In this document: positions 1-6,796 of the stretch, in pieces
How positions within the stretch are numbered: the stretch's first letter is position 1
How the letters are laid out: each line of letters starts with the position of its first letter
Assembly: GCA_030619425.1 (NCBI GenBank)
Contig: JAUXBJ010000082.1
Location: forward strand, 1 to 7,088
DNA: 7,088 nucleotides
From: a bacterium
GTDB taxonomy: Bacteria; Zixibacteria; MSB-5A5; GN15; FEB-12
Reading direction: 5' to 3'
Notes under the pieces: model-generated
The model's input: only the letters and a program-made list of their open reading frames with translations
Told to the model about the DNA's origin: nothing
Databases searched by the model: none
Position numbers and translations under genes: made by a program

Positions 1-18
1 TAGATTGCGATTGTTACT

Positions 19-1839
19 TCATTCCGTCAGCTTGTCCATCTCGTCTATCTGGTCCGCGAACAGTTTGAGGGTGGCTTCGACCGGAGCCGGCGTGGTCATG
101 TCGATGCCGCACAGTTTCAGTTGCTCGATCGGGTGATTGTTGCCACCAGAGGAAATCAGCTTCAGGTATCTCTCTATCAGTCCCTGCTCACCAGCCAGGA
201 ACTTATCTAGGATAGCCTGCGATGCCGTGTACGAGGTCGCATACTGGTAGACGTAAAAATTCAGATAGAAGTGCGGGACACGACTCCACTTCAGTTTACT
301 AAGATCATCAAGCGACAACTCCGGGCCAAAGTACTTCTGGATCAACTCTCCCCATAACTCATTGAGCATGTCCGGTGACAACGCCTCGCCTCTCTCGACC
401 CGTTCATGGATATCCAGTTCGAAGTGCGCATACATGACCTGGTTGAAAAACGTACCGACTGTGTTGTCGACGTGGCGATTGAGAATATACAGCTTGTCCA
501 GTTTGTCGGTTGCCTTCGACAGCAGATGTTGCACCAACAGTCCCTCATTCAACGTGGATGCTACCTCGGCGACAAATATCGAGTACTGCGCCTTCGGATA
601 CGGCTGTGTTTTGTTGGAGTAGAAACTGTGCAGGGCGTGCCCCAGTTCGTGTGCGAGCGTGAACATATTATCGACGGTGTCATTGTAGTTCATCAGTACG
701 AACGGATGCACGCTGTAATTCCCCCAACTGTACGCGCCGCTCCCCTTGCCCTCCGTCTCAAGGACATCGACCCACCGCGAGCCGAACCCTCTCTTCAGGG
801 TGCTGAGGTAATCGTTGCCAAGGGGTTGCAGCGCCTCGATCGTTTGCTGGACAGCCTGATCGTACGGCACTTCGTAGTCACGTTCCGGAAAGAGCGGGCA
901 GAGCAGGTCGTACATTTTGATTTCGTCCAGCTTCAACAGCCGCTTACGCAAGGCGATGTAATGATGGAGACCTTCAAGCTGCGACTCGGTCGTCTTGATC
1001 AGGGAGTGATATACCTCTGACGGGATGTTGTCGCCATCGAGAGCGGCGTGAAGACTGTTGTCGAATTTGCGGGCGCGACTGTAAAAGAGATCGCGGTTCA
1101 CGCCACTGGCCAGCGAGGCGCCGGTAGTGTTCACGTGGTCCTTGTAGACGGAGTAAAACGCCTCGTGCGCATCTTTGCGGAGGCGACGATCCGATGACTC
1201 CATAAACTTGGCAAAGCGCTGTTTGGTGAGGGTGACGTCGTTGCCGTCTTCATCTTTGATCGCCGGATACTTGAGGTCGGCATCATTGAGCATGGTGAAA
1301 ATCGACTCCGCGCCACGCGCCATCACCGCCGACTGCGCCAGCAACTCCTCGACCTCTTCGGAACGCACATGCTTGCGGCTGCGGATCAGTTCCTTGATGT
1401 AGAAATCGTACTCGTCGGTTTTCTCAAACTGATCGGCCATCTCCAGGAGGCAAGCCTCATCTATGGCAAGCAACTCCGGCTCAACATAGGAGAAAGCCGC
1501 TGCTGCTTCTGAATTAAGATTCGCCGCCCGGTCACTCATCGCCTGATACTCCGACTGCCGGTTGTCCAGGTCGCGGTTGAGATGCGCGTATTGGTACAGA
1601 CTTGAACAGATCAACCCCAGATCACTGCGCGCCTTGAGACAGTTGTACAATGTCTGAGGTGAATGATCGAGTTTGCCCGCGAACTCGCCGGCTTTGTCGA
1701 TCAACGTTTTGGCTTGCTTGAACTTTTTTTCCCACGCTTCGTCGGACGGGTAGATGTCGGCCAGGTTCCAGGTTAACTTCTCATCGATATCCGAACGCTG
1801 TGGAATTTGTTTAGGTGCTGTCTTTGTCTCGGTGGTCAT
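19..1839 (-). CDS. pepF: Oligoendopeptidase F (M3 family zinc metallopeptidase)
   Basis: Cytoplasmic zinc peptidase expected to cleave short oligopeptides, in peptide recycling or processing of small peptides. With the start at 1839 the product is 606 aa, the usual length for PepF. The catalytic HELGH motif is at residues 397-401; Glu398 is the general base and His397 and His401 are zinc ligands. The third ligand is probably Glu425 in the FVAEVASTLNE segment typical of the family. A conserved C-terminal block PHFYLNFYVYQYAT (about 522-535) supplies family-typical His and Tyr residues near the active site. The N-terminal helical domain begins with WNLADIYPSDEAW, as in other PepF proteins. There is no signal peptide or membrane segment. 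The frame stays open to an ATG at 2086-2088, but the extra 83 residues translate repeat DNA and have no family resemblance; the ATG at 1837-1839 has a good AGGA site 5 nt upstream. The stop is TGA at 19-21. The exact peptide substrates cannot be told from sequence. Confidence 0.95.
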   Translation of the reverse strand: MTTETKTAPKQIPQRSDIDEKLTWNLADIYPSDEAWEKKFKQAKTLIDKAGEFAGKLDHSPQTLYNCLKARSDLGLICSSLYQYAHLNRDLDNRQSEYQAMSDRAANLNSEAAAAFSYVEPELLAIDEACLLEMADQFEKTDEYDFYIKELIRSRKHVRSEEVEELLAQSAVMARGAESIFTMLNDADLKYPAIKDEDGNDVTLTKQRFAKFMESSDRRLRKDAHEAFYSVYKDHVNTTGASLASGVNRDLFYSRARKFDNSLHAALDGDNIPSEVYHSLIKTTESQLEGLHHYIALRKRLLKLDEIKMYDLLCPLFPERDYEVPYDQAVQQTIEALQPLGNDYLSTLKRGFGSRWVDVLETEGKGSGAYSWGNYSVHPFVLMNYNDTVDNMFTLAHELGHALHSFYSNKTQPYPKAQYSIFVAEVASTLNEGLLVQHLLSKATDKLDKLYILNRHVDNTVGTFFNQVMYAHFELDIHERVERGEALSPDMLNELWGELIQKYFGPELSLDDLSKLKWSRVPHFYLNFYVYQYATSYTASQAILDKFLAGEQGLIERYLKLISSGGNNHPIEQLKLCGIDMTTPAPVEATLKLFADQIDEMDKLTE

Positions 1840-1840
1840 G

Positions 1841-1850
1841 TCTTTCCTTT
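1841..1850 (-). promoter_or_regulatory. Ribosome binding site that fixes the pepF start
   Basis: On the minus strand this reads AAAGGAAAGA, with AGGA 5 nt before the ATG at 1837-1839. It supports the 606-aa PepF rather than the 689-aa open frame that runs back into repeat DNA. Confidence 0.75.
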
Positions 1851-1920
1851 CGGATCTGTTTCTTGTCAGTGCCGACAATAACGGTGGAAACGGACAGGAA
1901 AGCAAGAGGGGAGCATTGCC

Positions 1921-1998
1921 GGGTGGCCGTCTCAAACTTGTTTGGGGCGGGTTGTTCTTCTGTCCATGGCCAAACAAGTTTGACCACGCCACCCAGCC
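1921..1998 (+). repeat. 78-bp palindromic dispersed repeat, copy A
   Basis: The same 78 bp recurs in inverted orientation at 7009-7086 with only three differences (75/78 identical). The unit is itself an imperfect palindrome: GGGTGG at 1921-1926 faces CCACCC at 1989-1994, and the 14-bp arms TCAAACTTGTTTGG (1932-1945) and CCAAACAAGTTTGA (1970-1983) are perfect reverse complements around a 24-nt centre. It has no transposase gene, so it resembles a MITE or REP-like element mobilised in trans. It lies about 80 bp upstream of pepF, inside its likely promoter or leader. I do not recognise a named repeat family. Confidence 0.9.
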
Positions 1999-2027
1999 GG
2001 CAACAAACTTGAAACACATACAAAGAC

Positions 2028-2053
2028 GCCACCCGATATTGCTACCGAGTGGC
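2028..2053. repeat. Small inverted repeat
   Basis: GCCACCCG (2028-2035) faces CGAGTGGC (2046-2053), 7 of 8 positions complementary, with a 10-nt loop. It shares the GCCACCC string with the end of the neighbouring 78-bp repeat, so it may be a decayed relative. No T-tract follows on either strand. Confidence 0.5.
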
Positions 2054-2133
2054 GCCGCGCTCATCCCTAAGCAGGGTCGGTCATCCAATGACCCTACAAA
2101 GAGTCTCCTGTTTCAATCCAAAGATGCGTCTAC

Positions 2134-2148
2134 TTCGACTCCGCTCAG
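2134..2148 (+). repeat. TTCGACTCCGCTCAG motif, copy 1
   Basis: The 15-mer recurs at 2392-2406 with one mismatch (TTTGACTCCGCTCAG). Here it lies in a dyad: TCGACT (2135-2140) faces AGTCGA (2157-2162). Motifs of this kind are common intergenic repeats in many bacterial genomes; the family name is unknown to me. Confidence 0.55.
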
Positions 2149-2181
2149 CATGACGCAGTCGAGTCCCTTTGCCGTGGGCGG

Positions 2182-2197
2182 CAGACGTCCTCGTCTG
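2182..2197. repeat. Short inverted repeat CAGACG-TCCT-CGTCTG
   Basis: Perfect 6-bp arms with a 4-nt loop in the middle of the repeat cluster. No T-tract follows, so it is not an obvious terminator. It is probably a remnant of an intergenic repeat. Confidence 0.45.
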
Positions 2198-2242
2198 TTC
2201 CTTAATCAGCGAACCCACAGTTTCGACCTACCTCAACATCTC

Positions 2243-2328
2243 TGTCATTCCCGCGAAGCCGGGAATCCATCCGCAATATGTCCGATGCATCAGGAATCGG
2301 ATGGACCCCTGCTTTCGCAGGGGTGACA
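2243..2328. repeat. REPIN/BIME-like doublet of inverted REP units
   Basis: Two 31-nt units face each other: 2243-2273 starts TGTCATTCCCGCGAAG, and 2298-2328 ends GCAGGGGTGACA. The reverse complement of the right unit matches the left at 23 of 31 positions, including identical TGTCA ends and identical inner TCCATCCG. Each unit also has its own small hairpin (CCCGCGAAGCCGGG on the left, CCCCTGCTTTCGCAGGGG on the right). The 24-nt centre is unique. This is the arrangement of REP doublets, which in several bacteria are spread by RAYT (TnpA_REP) transposases; none is encoded here. Confidence 0.75.
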
Positions 2329-2331
2329 CGC

Positions 2332-2370
2332 CGGGTGCTCCACCCCGCCAGGGCGGGGCTGTGGGACCCG
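2332..2370. repeat. GC-rich palindrome next to the REP doublet
   Basis: CGGGT (2332-2336) faces ACCCG (2366-2370), CCAC faces GTGG, and the core CCCCGCC-AG-GGCGGGG is a perfect 7-bp inverted repeat. It would form a very stable hairpin in either transcript, about 105 bp past the nrdJ stop. No T-tract is seen, so it could stabilise the 3' end of the nrdJ mRNA or be another repeat unit. Confidence 0.6.
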
Positions 2371-2391
2371 TTCGCTGTTGAGTACTCACCC

Positions 2392-2406
2392 TTTGACTCC
2401 GCTCAG
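2392..2406 (+). repeat. TTTGACTCCGCTCAG motif, copy 2
   Basis: Same orientation as the copy at 2134-2148, 14 of 15 bases identical. The flanking sequence diverges immediately after the motif. Confidence 0.5.
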
Positions 2407-2441
2407 GACGAGGTATGTATCGCTCGCGTCCCGTAGAGCAG

Positions 2442-2477
2442 CGCGCGAAGCGCGAGAAAGCCGGCTTGTCCGGCCTT
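2442..2477 (-). terminator. Likely nrdJ intrinsic terminator with a second hairpin
   Basis: On the minus strand, right at the nrdJ TAA, AAGGCCGG and CCGGCTTT (2470-2477 and 2457-2464) form an 8-bp stem, including one G-U pair, with a 5-nt loop. The stem is followed by only a short pyrimidine stretch (CTC). A second perfect palindrome, CGCGC-TTC-GCGCG (2442-2454), follows directly. The position suits termination of nrdJ, but the weak T-tract means it may be a stabilising 3' structure. Confidence 0.5.
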
Positions 2478-5400
2478 AGCTGCAGCCCGACGTGGCGCCG
2501 CAGGTTTCACACTTGAGACAGGTGCCGTTGCGAACCATCGTGAACTGTCCGCACTCACCGCACATGTCTCCCTCATATCCCTTTATCCTTGCTGCTCTGA
2601 TGGCGTGGTGGAGTCTGTGGCTGCCTTCGTCGGCAGTCGTCGACCCCGCCGCGGCAACGTACTCAAGCACAGCCTCCGTTTCTTCAGTTGCCGTCTCTGA
2701 AGCCTGATTCTCCAGCGGCTTACCATCGGCTTTACCTCCTCCTTGATGTCCCTGCTTACCTTGCCCGTTCCCGTTTCCATTGCCGCCGTTATCGGAGCCG
2801 TCCAGACGGACCCGCAAGTGGGCGGTGTGGATATCCTTGGCGGTGCGACTTCCGGTCGTCACCATTCCCGTAATAGATGCATCGGCCGTCTCTTCCTCTT
2901 CGAATTCGACCGACCCATCCTTCGGATCACCCAGGGTGTCCCCGCGCAGGTCTTCTTCAGAGACATGCACCAGGTCATTACGTCCAAGGTAGCTTATTGC
3001 CAGTTCACGGAATATGTAGTCAATGATAGAAGTTGACATCTTGATCGACTTGTTGCCGCGCACCAGTCCGTTCGGTTCAAAGCGACTGAACAGGAAAGCG
3101 TCGACGAATTCCTCCAGCGGCACTCCGTGCTGAAGGCCAAGCGAGATAGCGATGGCAAAACTGTTCATCAGCGAACGAAAGGCCGCACCCTCGCGGTGCA
3201 TGTCCAGAAAGATCTCACCCAGGCAGCCGTCGGTATACTCCCCGGTGCGCAGATAGATCTTGTGTCCGCCAACCACCGCTTTCTGAGTGTAGCCGCCACG
3301 TCGGTTGGGCAGTTTCCGCCGTTTGGCGATATACCGATAGACCACTTTGCGCGCGGCCTGTTCGGCTATTTGACCCACCGACAGCGTCTCCGGCTGTTCC
3401 TCTTCATCCTCATCGAGCAGCGATGCCGAGAGCGGCTGGCTCAACTTGGAACCATCGCGGTAGATGGCTATAGACTTGTTCATCGTCTCCCAGGCCAGAT
3501 GGTACGCCTTCTTAACGTCGTCGATAGTAGCCTCGGACGGCATGTTAATGGTCTTGGAAATAGCGCCTGCGATAAACGGCTGCGCCGCGCCCATCATCCG
3601 AATGTGTGCCTCATAGCTGATAAATCGAACACCGGTTTTGCCGCAACGACTGGCGCAGTCAAAAATCGGCAGGTGCTCGTCCTTAATATGCGGCGCGCCC
3701 TCGAGTGTCATAGTACCACAGCAATACTCGTTGGCTGACTCGATCTGATCTTTGGTGAAGCCAAGTTCGCGCAGGAGATTGAAATCCCAGGCATCGGGGG
3801 CGCCTTCCGACAAACCGAGGGTGACGATCAGGAACTCATAACCCAGGGTGTGACGGTTAAAGGCGAACGTTATCTCGAAGACGTCGGCAAGCGTTTGCTC
3901 TAACTTGTCCAACTCCTCATCGCCGAACCCCTTGGCCTTGAGCGATTCGTGGTTGATAAAGGGCGCCTGCCGAAGCGTCTTGTGACCCGTGGCATAGGTA
4001 ATGATATCCTTGGTCTCAGCCGCTGAGTAGCCGAGCCGCCGCAGCGCCATCGGGACGGAACTGTTGATAATCTTGAAATAACCACCACCGGCCAGTTTTT
4101 TGAACTTCACAAGCGCGTAGTCGGGCTCGATACCTGTGGTGTCGCAATCCATAACCAGGCCGATGGTGCCGGTCGGCGCTACCGTCGTGGACTGGGCGTT
4201 GCGGAAACCATAAATCTCACCTTGTTCCAATGCCTGGTCCCAGACCACCCGGGCTGCCTCCACGATTGCCTCGGGGAGATAGGCCGGATTCATGCCGGAC
4301 GGCTTGACGGTCAGGCCTTCATATTCCGATGGGTCGGCGTTGTAAGCAGCCCGGCGATGGTTGCGAATCACTCGCAGCATGATGTCGCGGTTGCGGTAGT
4401 AGGCGCTGAACGGTCCCAGTTCCCTGGCCATCTCAGCCGAGGTCAGGTAGGCCTGTCCGCTCAGCATCGAACTCAAAGCACTACACCAGGCGTAGGCCTC
4501 CGAGGATTCATAAGGAATGCCCATCCGCATCAACACCGAACCGAGATTGGCGTAACCCAGGCCGAGGGTACGGAACTCGAAACTCTTTTGAGCAATGTTA
4601 GGCGAGGGATATGAAGCCATCAATACCGAAATCTCCAGCACCACCGTCCACACTCGGATGGCGTGCATGTAACCCTCGATGTCGAAAGAGCCGTCATCGC
4701 GAAGGAACTTGCCGAGATTAATCGAGGCCAGGTTGCATGCGGTGTCGTCCAGGAACATGTATTCCGAGCAGGGGTTGGAGGCGTTGATGCGGCCGTCCTT
4801 GGGGCAGGTGTGCCATTCGTTGATGGTCGTGTCGAATTGCACACCGGGATCAGCGCACGACCAGGCGGCGTAACAGATCTTGTCCCAAAGTTCAGACGCC
4901 TTTATGGACCGAGTCGAGCTCCCATCGGTTCGTCGCGTAAGTTCCCATTCGCCCTTCTCCTGGAGGGCCTCGAAGAACTTATTGGGTACTCGCACCGAGT
5001 TATTGGAGTTCTGTCCCGACACCGTGAGGTATGCATCGGCTTCCCAGTTGGTGTCGAGTTGAATGAACTCGATCTCCATGACGCCCTGGACGGCCAATTC
5101 CAGGATCTTTTTGATATAGGCCGAAGGTACAGCGTAGCGGCGGGCAGCGCCTATCGCCTTCTTCAGAGCATCGTTTTTGGCCGGGTCGGTCTCGACGACC
5201 GCATCCCCGTTGCCGCCGGCCACGCGGGTGGCCTCGAAAATCTCGTGCAGTTGACGTCGGATAGCAGTCGAGCCGGCCACCATGGCGGCCACTTTCTGTT
5301 CCTCGACCACTTTCCAGGCAATAAACTCCTCAATATCCGGGTGATCCAAATCGAGACAGACCGTCTTGGCCGCGCGCCGGGTGGTGCCGCCCGATTTGAT

Positions 5401-6153
5401 AGCCCCGGCGGCACGATCGCCGATACGCAGAAACGACATCAACCCGGATGATTGACCGCCGCCGGAAAGCCGCTCGCCGGAACCGCGCAGATTGGAAAAA
5501 TTGGTGCCGGTTCCGCTGCCGTACTTGAACAGTCGAGCTTCACGCACCCACAAATCCATAATGCCGCCGTCGTTGACAAGATCATCAGAGACCGATTGAA
5601 TAAAGCAGGCATGCGGCTGCGGGTGCTCATAGGCGTTGGCGGCGCGGGTCAATGTCTGCGAGTTGGGGTCGACATAGAAGTGACCGTTGGACGCGCCACC
5701 GAGGCCGTATGCGAAATGCAGACCGGTGTTAAACCACTGCGGCGAATTGGGCGCCGCCACCTGGTCGGCCAGCATATAGCACAACTCATCATAGAAACTC
5801 TGCGCGTCTTGCTCACTCTCGAAGAATCCGTGCTTCTCGCCCCAGTACCGCCAACAGCCGGCCAATCGATGAAACACCTGCCGAGCATCTTTTTCGCCCC
5901 CCAACAACGGCTTCCCCTGTTCATCCAGAAGCGCCTGACCCTGCTCATCAGTCTGGGGCACTCCGGCCTTGCGGAAATACTTCTGTGCCAGGATATCAAC
6001 GGCCACCTGCGACCATCCCGCCGGCACTTCAACATCATCAAGTTTGAAAACCGAGGAACCGTCGGGGTTTCTGATCTCCGACGAACGCTTCTCAAAATTG
6101 AGGCGGCAATAGGGTGACTCCCCTTCGCGCGTAAAATATCGGTCTATCTTCAA
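2476..6153 (-). CDS. nrdJ: Adenosylcobalamin-dependent (class II) ribonucleotide reductase
   Basis: Reduces ribonucleotides to deoxyribonucleotides using coenzyme B12 to generate a thiyl radical; cytoplasmic and needing no separate radical subunit. The product is 1225 aa from the TTG at 6151-6153. The radical-site motif NPCSE gives Asn460, Cys462 (thiyl) and Glu464. By homology, Cys183 (PHACFIQS) and Cys473 ([11 protein letters not shown]) form the redox disulfide. The phosphate-binding APTGTIG loop is at about 659-665. An insertion at about 286-360, present in the alphaproteobacterial-type long NrdJ, lies within the catalytic barrel. A TSCPD domain with [20 protein letters not shown] is at about 953-1056. 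A Gly/Asn/Gln-rich linker (about 1119-1145) leads to a tail with cysteines at 1198, 1201, 1212, 1215, 1218 and 1224, probably a redox shuttle or zinc-binding tail. The open frame reaches a TTG at 6196-6198, but the inner TTG has a GGAGG site and gives the family-typical start [15 protein letters not shown]. Its upstream region carries NrdR-like boxes. Confidence 0.97.
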   Translation of the reverse strand: MKIDRYFTREGESPYCRLNFEKRSSEIRNPDGSSVFKLDDVEVPAGWSQVAVDILAQKYFRKAGVPQTDEQGQALLDEQGKPLLGGEKDARQVFHRLAGCWRYWGEKHGFFESEQDAQSFYDELCYMLADQVAAPNSPQWFNTGLHFAYGLGGASNGHFYVDPNSQTLTRAANAYEHPQPHACFIQSVSDDLVNDGGIMDLWVREARLFKYGSGTGTNFSNLRGSGERLSGGGQSSGLMSFLRIGDRAAGAIKSGGTTRRAAKTVCLDLDHPDIEEFIAWKVVEEQKVAAMVAGSTAIRRQLHEIFEATRVAGGNGDAVVETDPAKNDALKKAIGAARRYAVPSAYIKKILELAVQGVMEIEFIQLDTNWEADAYLTVSGQNSNNSVRVPNKFFEALQEKGEWELTRRTDGSSTRSIKASELWDKICYAAWSCADPGVQFDTTINEWHTCPKDGRINASNPCSEYMFLDDTACNLASINLGKFLRDDGSFDIEGYMHAIRVWTVVLEISVLMASYPSPNIAQKSFEFRTLGLGYANLGSVLMRMGIPYESSEAYAWCSALSSMLSGQAYLTSAEMARELGPFSAYYRNRDIMLRVIRNHRRAAYNADPSEYEGLTVKPSGMNPAYLPEAIVEAARVVWDQALEQGEIYGFRNAQSTTVAPTGTIGLVMDCDTTGIEPDYALVKFKKLAGGGYFKIINSSVPMALRRLGYSAAETKDIITYATGHKTLRQAPFINHESLKAKGFGDEELDKLEQTLADVFEITFAFNRHTLGYEFLIVTLGLSEGAPDAWDFNLLRELGFTKDQIESANEYCCGTMTLEGAPHIKDEHLPIFDCASRCGKTGVRFISYEAHIRMMGAAQPFIAGAISKTINMPSEATIDDVKKAYHLAWETMNKSIAIYRDGSKLSQPLSASLLDEDEEEQPETLSVGQIAEQAARKVVYRYIAKRRKLPNRRGGYTQKAVVGGHKIYLRTGEYTDGCLGEIFLDMHREGAAFRSLMNSFAIAISLGLQHGVPLEEFVDAFLFSRFEPNGLVRGNKSIKMSTSIIDYIFRELAISYLGRNDLVHVSEEDLRGDTLGDPKDGSVEFEEEETADASITGMVTTGSRTAKDIHTAHLRVRLDGSDNGGNGNGNGQGKQGHQGGGKADGKPLENQASETATEETEAVLEYVAAAGSTTADEGSHRLHHAIRAARIKGYEGDMCGECGQFTMVRNGTCLKCETCGATSGCS

Positions 6154-6203
6154 TCTATGCCTCCAGTACAGGCGCAAAAAAATATCAGGACCGGGCAATC
6201 CAT
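6150..6203 (-). CDS. Possible 17-aa cysteine-rich leader peptide overlapping nrdJ
   Basis: An ATG at 6201-6203 opens a short frame, [17 protein letters not shown], whose TGA (6150-6152) overlaps the nrdJ TTG start (6151-6153) as TTGA. Such an overlap is typical of translational coupling. Three of 17 residues are Cys. The frame spans a stem-plus-T7 structure, which would be compatible with leader-peptide attenuation. Against it, the ATG has no well-spaced Shine-Dalgarno: GGA lies only 1 nt upstream, and AGGA lies 14 nt upstream. Expression is unproven, and chance overlap is quite possible for so short an ORF. Confidence 0.3.
   Translation of the reverse strand: MDCPVLIFFCACTGGID
6160..6164 (-). 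promoter_or_regulatory. GGAGG ribosome binding site that fixes the nrdJ TTG start
   Basis: On the minus strand GGAGG lies 6 nt before the TTG at 6151-6153. The alternative in-frame TTG at 6196-6198 has no such site and would add 15 residues not typical of the family. No in-frame ATG is available. Confidence 0.85.
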
Positions 6204-6225
6204 GTCCAGGAAGTAAATCCTGATA
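6176..6225 (-). terminator. Attenuator-like stem and T7 tract in the nrdJ leader
   Basis: Reading towards nrdJ, TATCAGGA (6225-6218) and TCCTGATA (6190-6183) are perfect 8-bp complements, followed directly by seven T residues (6182-6176). The loop is long (27 nt) and the stem has only three G-C pairs, so it would be a weak intrinsic terminator. Its place between the -10 candidate and the nrdJ ribosome binding site would fit an attenuator. It could also be chance. Confidence 0.3.
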
Positions 6226-6242
6226 ATCCAGTGCTGCCTAAC

Positions 6243-6257
6243 AGATTATAATAATCT
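6243..6257 (-). promoter_or_regulatory. Candidate nrdJ -10 (TATAAT) within a palindrome
   Basis: On the minus strand a perfect TATAAT lies at 6250-6245, which would start transcription near 6238 and give a leader of about 85 nt. It overlaps a perfect dyad AGATTAT-A-ATAATCT (6243-6257). No good -35 hexamer is found at 16-18 bp (GGCTTT at 17 bp), so this would need an activator or is not the real promoter. Confidence 0.4.
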
Positions 6258-6310
6258 TATCATATCCAAAGCCGCTATCTGAGCTACAAACCCTCTATTT
6301 TCGGCTGCGG

Positions 6311-6326
6311 GTACAATATGTAGTAG
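6311..6326 (-). promoter_or_regulatory. NrdR box 1 (proximal) upstream of nrdJ
   Basis: The plus strand reads GTACAATATGTAGTAG. Against the NrdR consensus ACACWATATATWGTGT it matches 11 of 16, and the core CWATATATWGT matches except for one base. The partner box lies at 6342-6357, centre to centre 31 bp, the three-helical-turn spacing known for paired NrdR boxes. NrdR is the ATP/dATP-sensing repressor of ribonucleotide reductase genes. Confidence 0.65.
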
Positions 6327-6341
6327 TCGGGAAGTCCCACA

Positions 6342-6357
6342 CTACTAAAAATTGTGT
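6342..6357 (-). promoter_or_regulatory. NrdR box 2 (distal) upstream of nrdJ
   Basis: The plus strand reads CTACTAAAAATTGTGT, matching the NrdR consensus at 12 of 16 positions with a complete TWGTGT half. With box 1 it forms a larger dyad centred on 6334: ACAAT (6313-6317) faces ATTGT (6351-6355), and TAGTAGT (6321-6327) faces ACTACTA (6341-6347). This symmetry is expected of two palindromic boxes bound by one NrdR assembly. Confidence 0.65.
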
Positions 6358-6379
6358 TTTATTTTGGTAAACTGTATAC

Positions 6380-6394
6380 GCCTGAGTCTCAGGC
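6380..6394. repeat. Perfect short palindrome GCCTGAG-T-CTCAGGC
   Basis: Seven-bp arms around one central base, about 23 bp beyond the distal NrdR-like box. It could be an operator or a small hairpin; no T-tract adjoins it. Nothing else is recognised between here and 6460, apart from an AT-rich run from about 6453 to 6495. Confidence 0.4.
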
Positions 6395-6530
6395 TTGTAG
6401 CTTAGGTTGCAGGCCCGGAGAATTTGCCGTTGGCCGCTATTCGACCTGTTACTGAAAAAATCAATTTCCATAAGTTACTTATATGGCGTTAATTACAGGA
6501 GGCCCAGTTCTTAGCTGCTTGGGCGGACGG

Positions 6531-6539
6531 TTATCCACA
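6531..6539 (+). promoter_or_regulatory. DnaA box, exact TTATCCACA
   Basis: Exact match to the high-affinity DnaA 9-mer. It is part of a cluster with the sites at 6605-6627, 6750-6758 and 6858-6866, and lies about 35 bp from an AT-rich run (6453-6495). It may regulate nrdJ or belong to a replication origin. Confidence 0.6.
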
Positions 6540-6604
6540 ACCAAGGAAAGCGTAACTCTTTGATTAGCATTATATTTCCATGCTTTCAACAACCAACCAA
6601 CAAC

Positions 6605-6627
6605 GTATCCACAATCCTTGTGGATAA
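6605..6627. promoter_or_regulatory. Head-to-head pair of DnaA boxes forming a 21-bp dyad
   Basis: GTATCCACA on the plus strand (6605-6613, one mismatch) and an exact TTATCCACA on the minus strand (6619-6627) form a perfect dyad, TATCCACAA-TCC-TTGTGGATA (6606-6626). Two DnaA monomers could bind side by side. The dyad could alternatively be the operator of an unknown dimeric regulator, but the separate exact box at 6531 favours DnaA. Confidence 0.6.
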
Positions 6628-6670
6628 CAGCGAGTTCGGGCCAAAGCGCTGTTTTGGATCGGCCTGTTAG

Positions 6671-6734
6671 ATTCCCGGCAGAGATTGAATCGGACCACTC
6701 GATTGGGTGCTGATAACGGTGGGTTGCCGGGAAT
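6671..6734. repeat. 64-bp structure with perfect 10-bp inverted arms
   Basis: ATTCCCGGCA (6671-6680) and TGCCGGGAAT (6725-6734) are perfect complements separated by 44 nt. Inside, ATCG and CGAT can pair over a 7-nt loop, suggesting a branched fold. It may be a structured RNA element, an operator pair or a repeat. No second copy is visible in the window. Confidence 0.45.
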
Positions 6735-6749
6735 TCGCTCCCATCATGG

Positions 6750-6758
6750 TTTTCCACC
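6750..6758 (+). promoter_or_regulatory. Degenerate DnaA-like box TTTTCCACC
   Basis: Eight of nine match to the relaxed DnaA consensus TTWTNCACA. Listed only because it lies within the cluster of better sites. Confidence 0.25.
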
Positions 6759-6796
6759 AAGTATTATGCAAAATAGTTTGAAATATCGGCATTTTT

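Larger units (their letters stand above)
1840..2475. other. Repeat-rich intergenic region between nrdJ and pepF
   Basis: This 636-bp stretch has no ORF that I regard as a gene. It holds a 78-bp palindromic repeat, several short hairpins, two copies of a TTYGACTCCGCTCAG motif, an 86-bp doublet of inverted REP-like units, a GC-rich palindrome and the likely nrdJ terminator. Each is listed separately. No convincing sigma-70 promoter for pepF was found; its upstream DNA is partly occupied by the 78-bp repeat. Confidence 0.8.

Noticed and set aside
406..1020. 204-codon plus-strand open frame antisense to pepF
   Set aside because: Shadow frame of a strongly supported coding region, with no recognisable domain.
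1840..2088. 83-residue N-terminal extension of PepF from the ATG at 2086-2088
   Set aside because: It translates the 78-bp palindromic repeat and lacks family similarity, while the ATG at 1837-1839 has a good ribosome binding site and gives the usual PepF length.
1840..2475. CRISPR array
   Set aside because: The repeats here are of different families, palindromic, and not regularly spaced by unique spacers of constant length.
4663..5451. 262-codon plus-strand open frame antisense to nrdJ
   Set aside because: Shadow of a well-conserved NrdJ catalytic region; the length is a by-product of codon use.
6154..6480. Cobalamin riboswitch upstream of nrdJ
   Set aside because: Looked for because the enzyme needs B12, but the conserved B12-box string and the other core motifs were not seen on the nrdJ strand.
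6479..6760. 93-codon minus-strand open frame
   Set aside because: It starts with TTG, has no recognised domain, and runs through several DnaA-box-like sites and the 64-bp inverted repeat.
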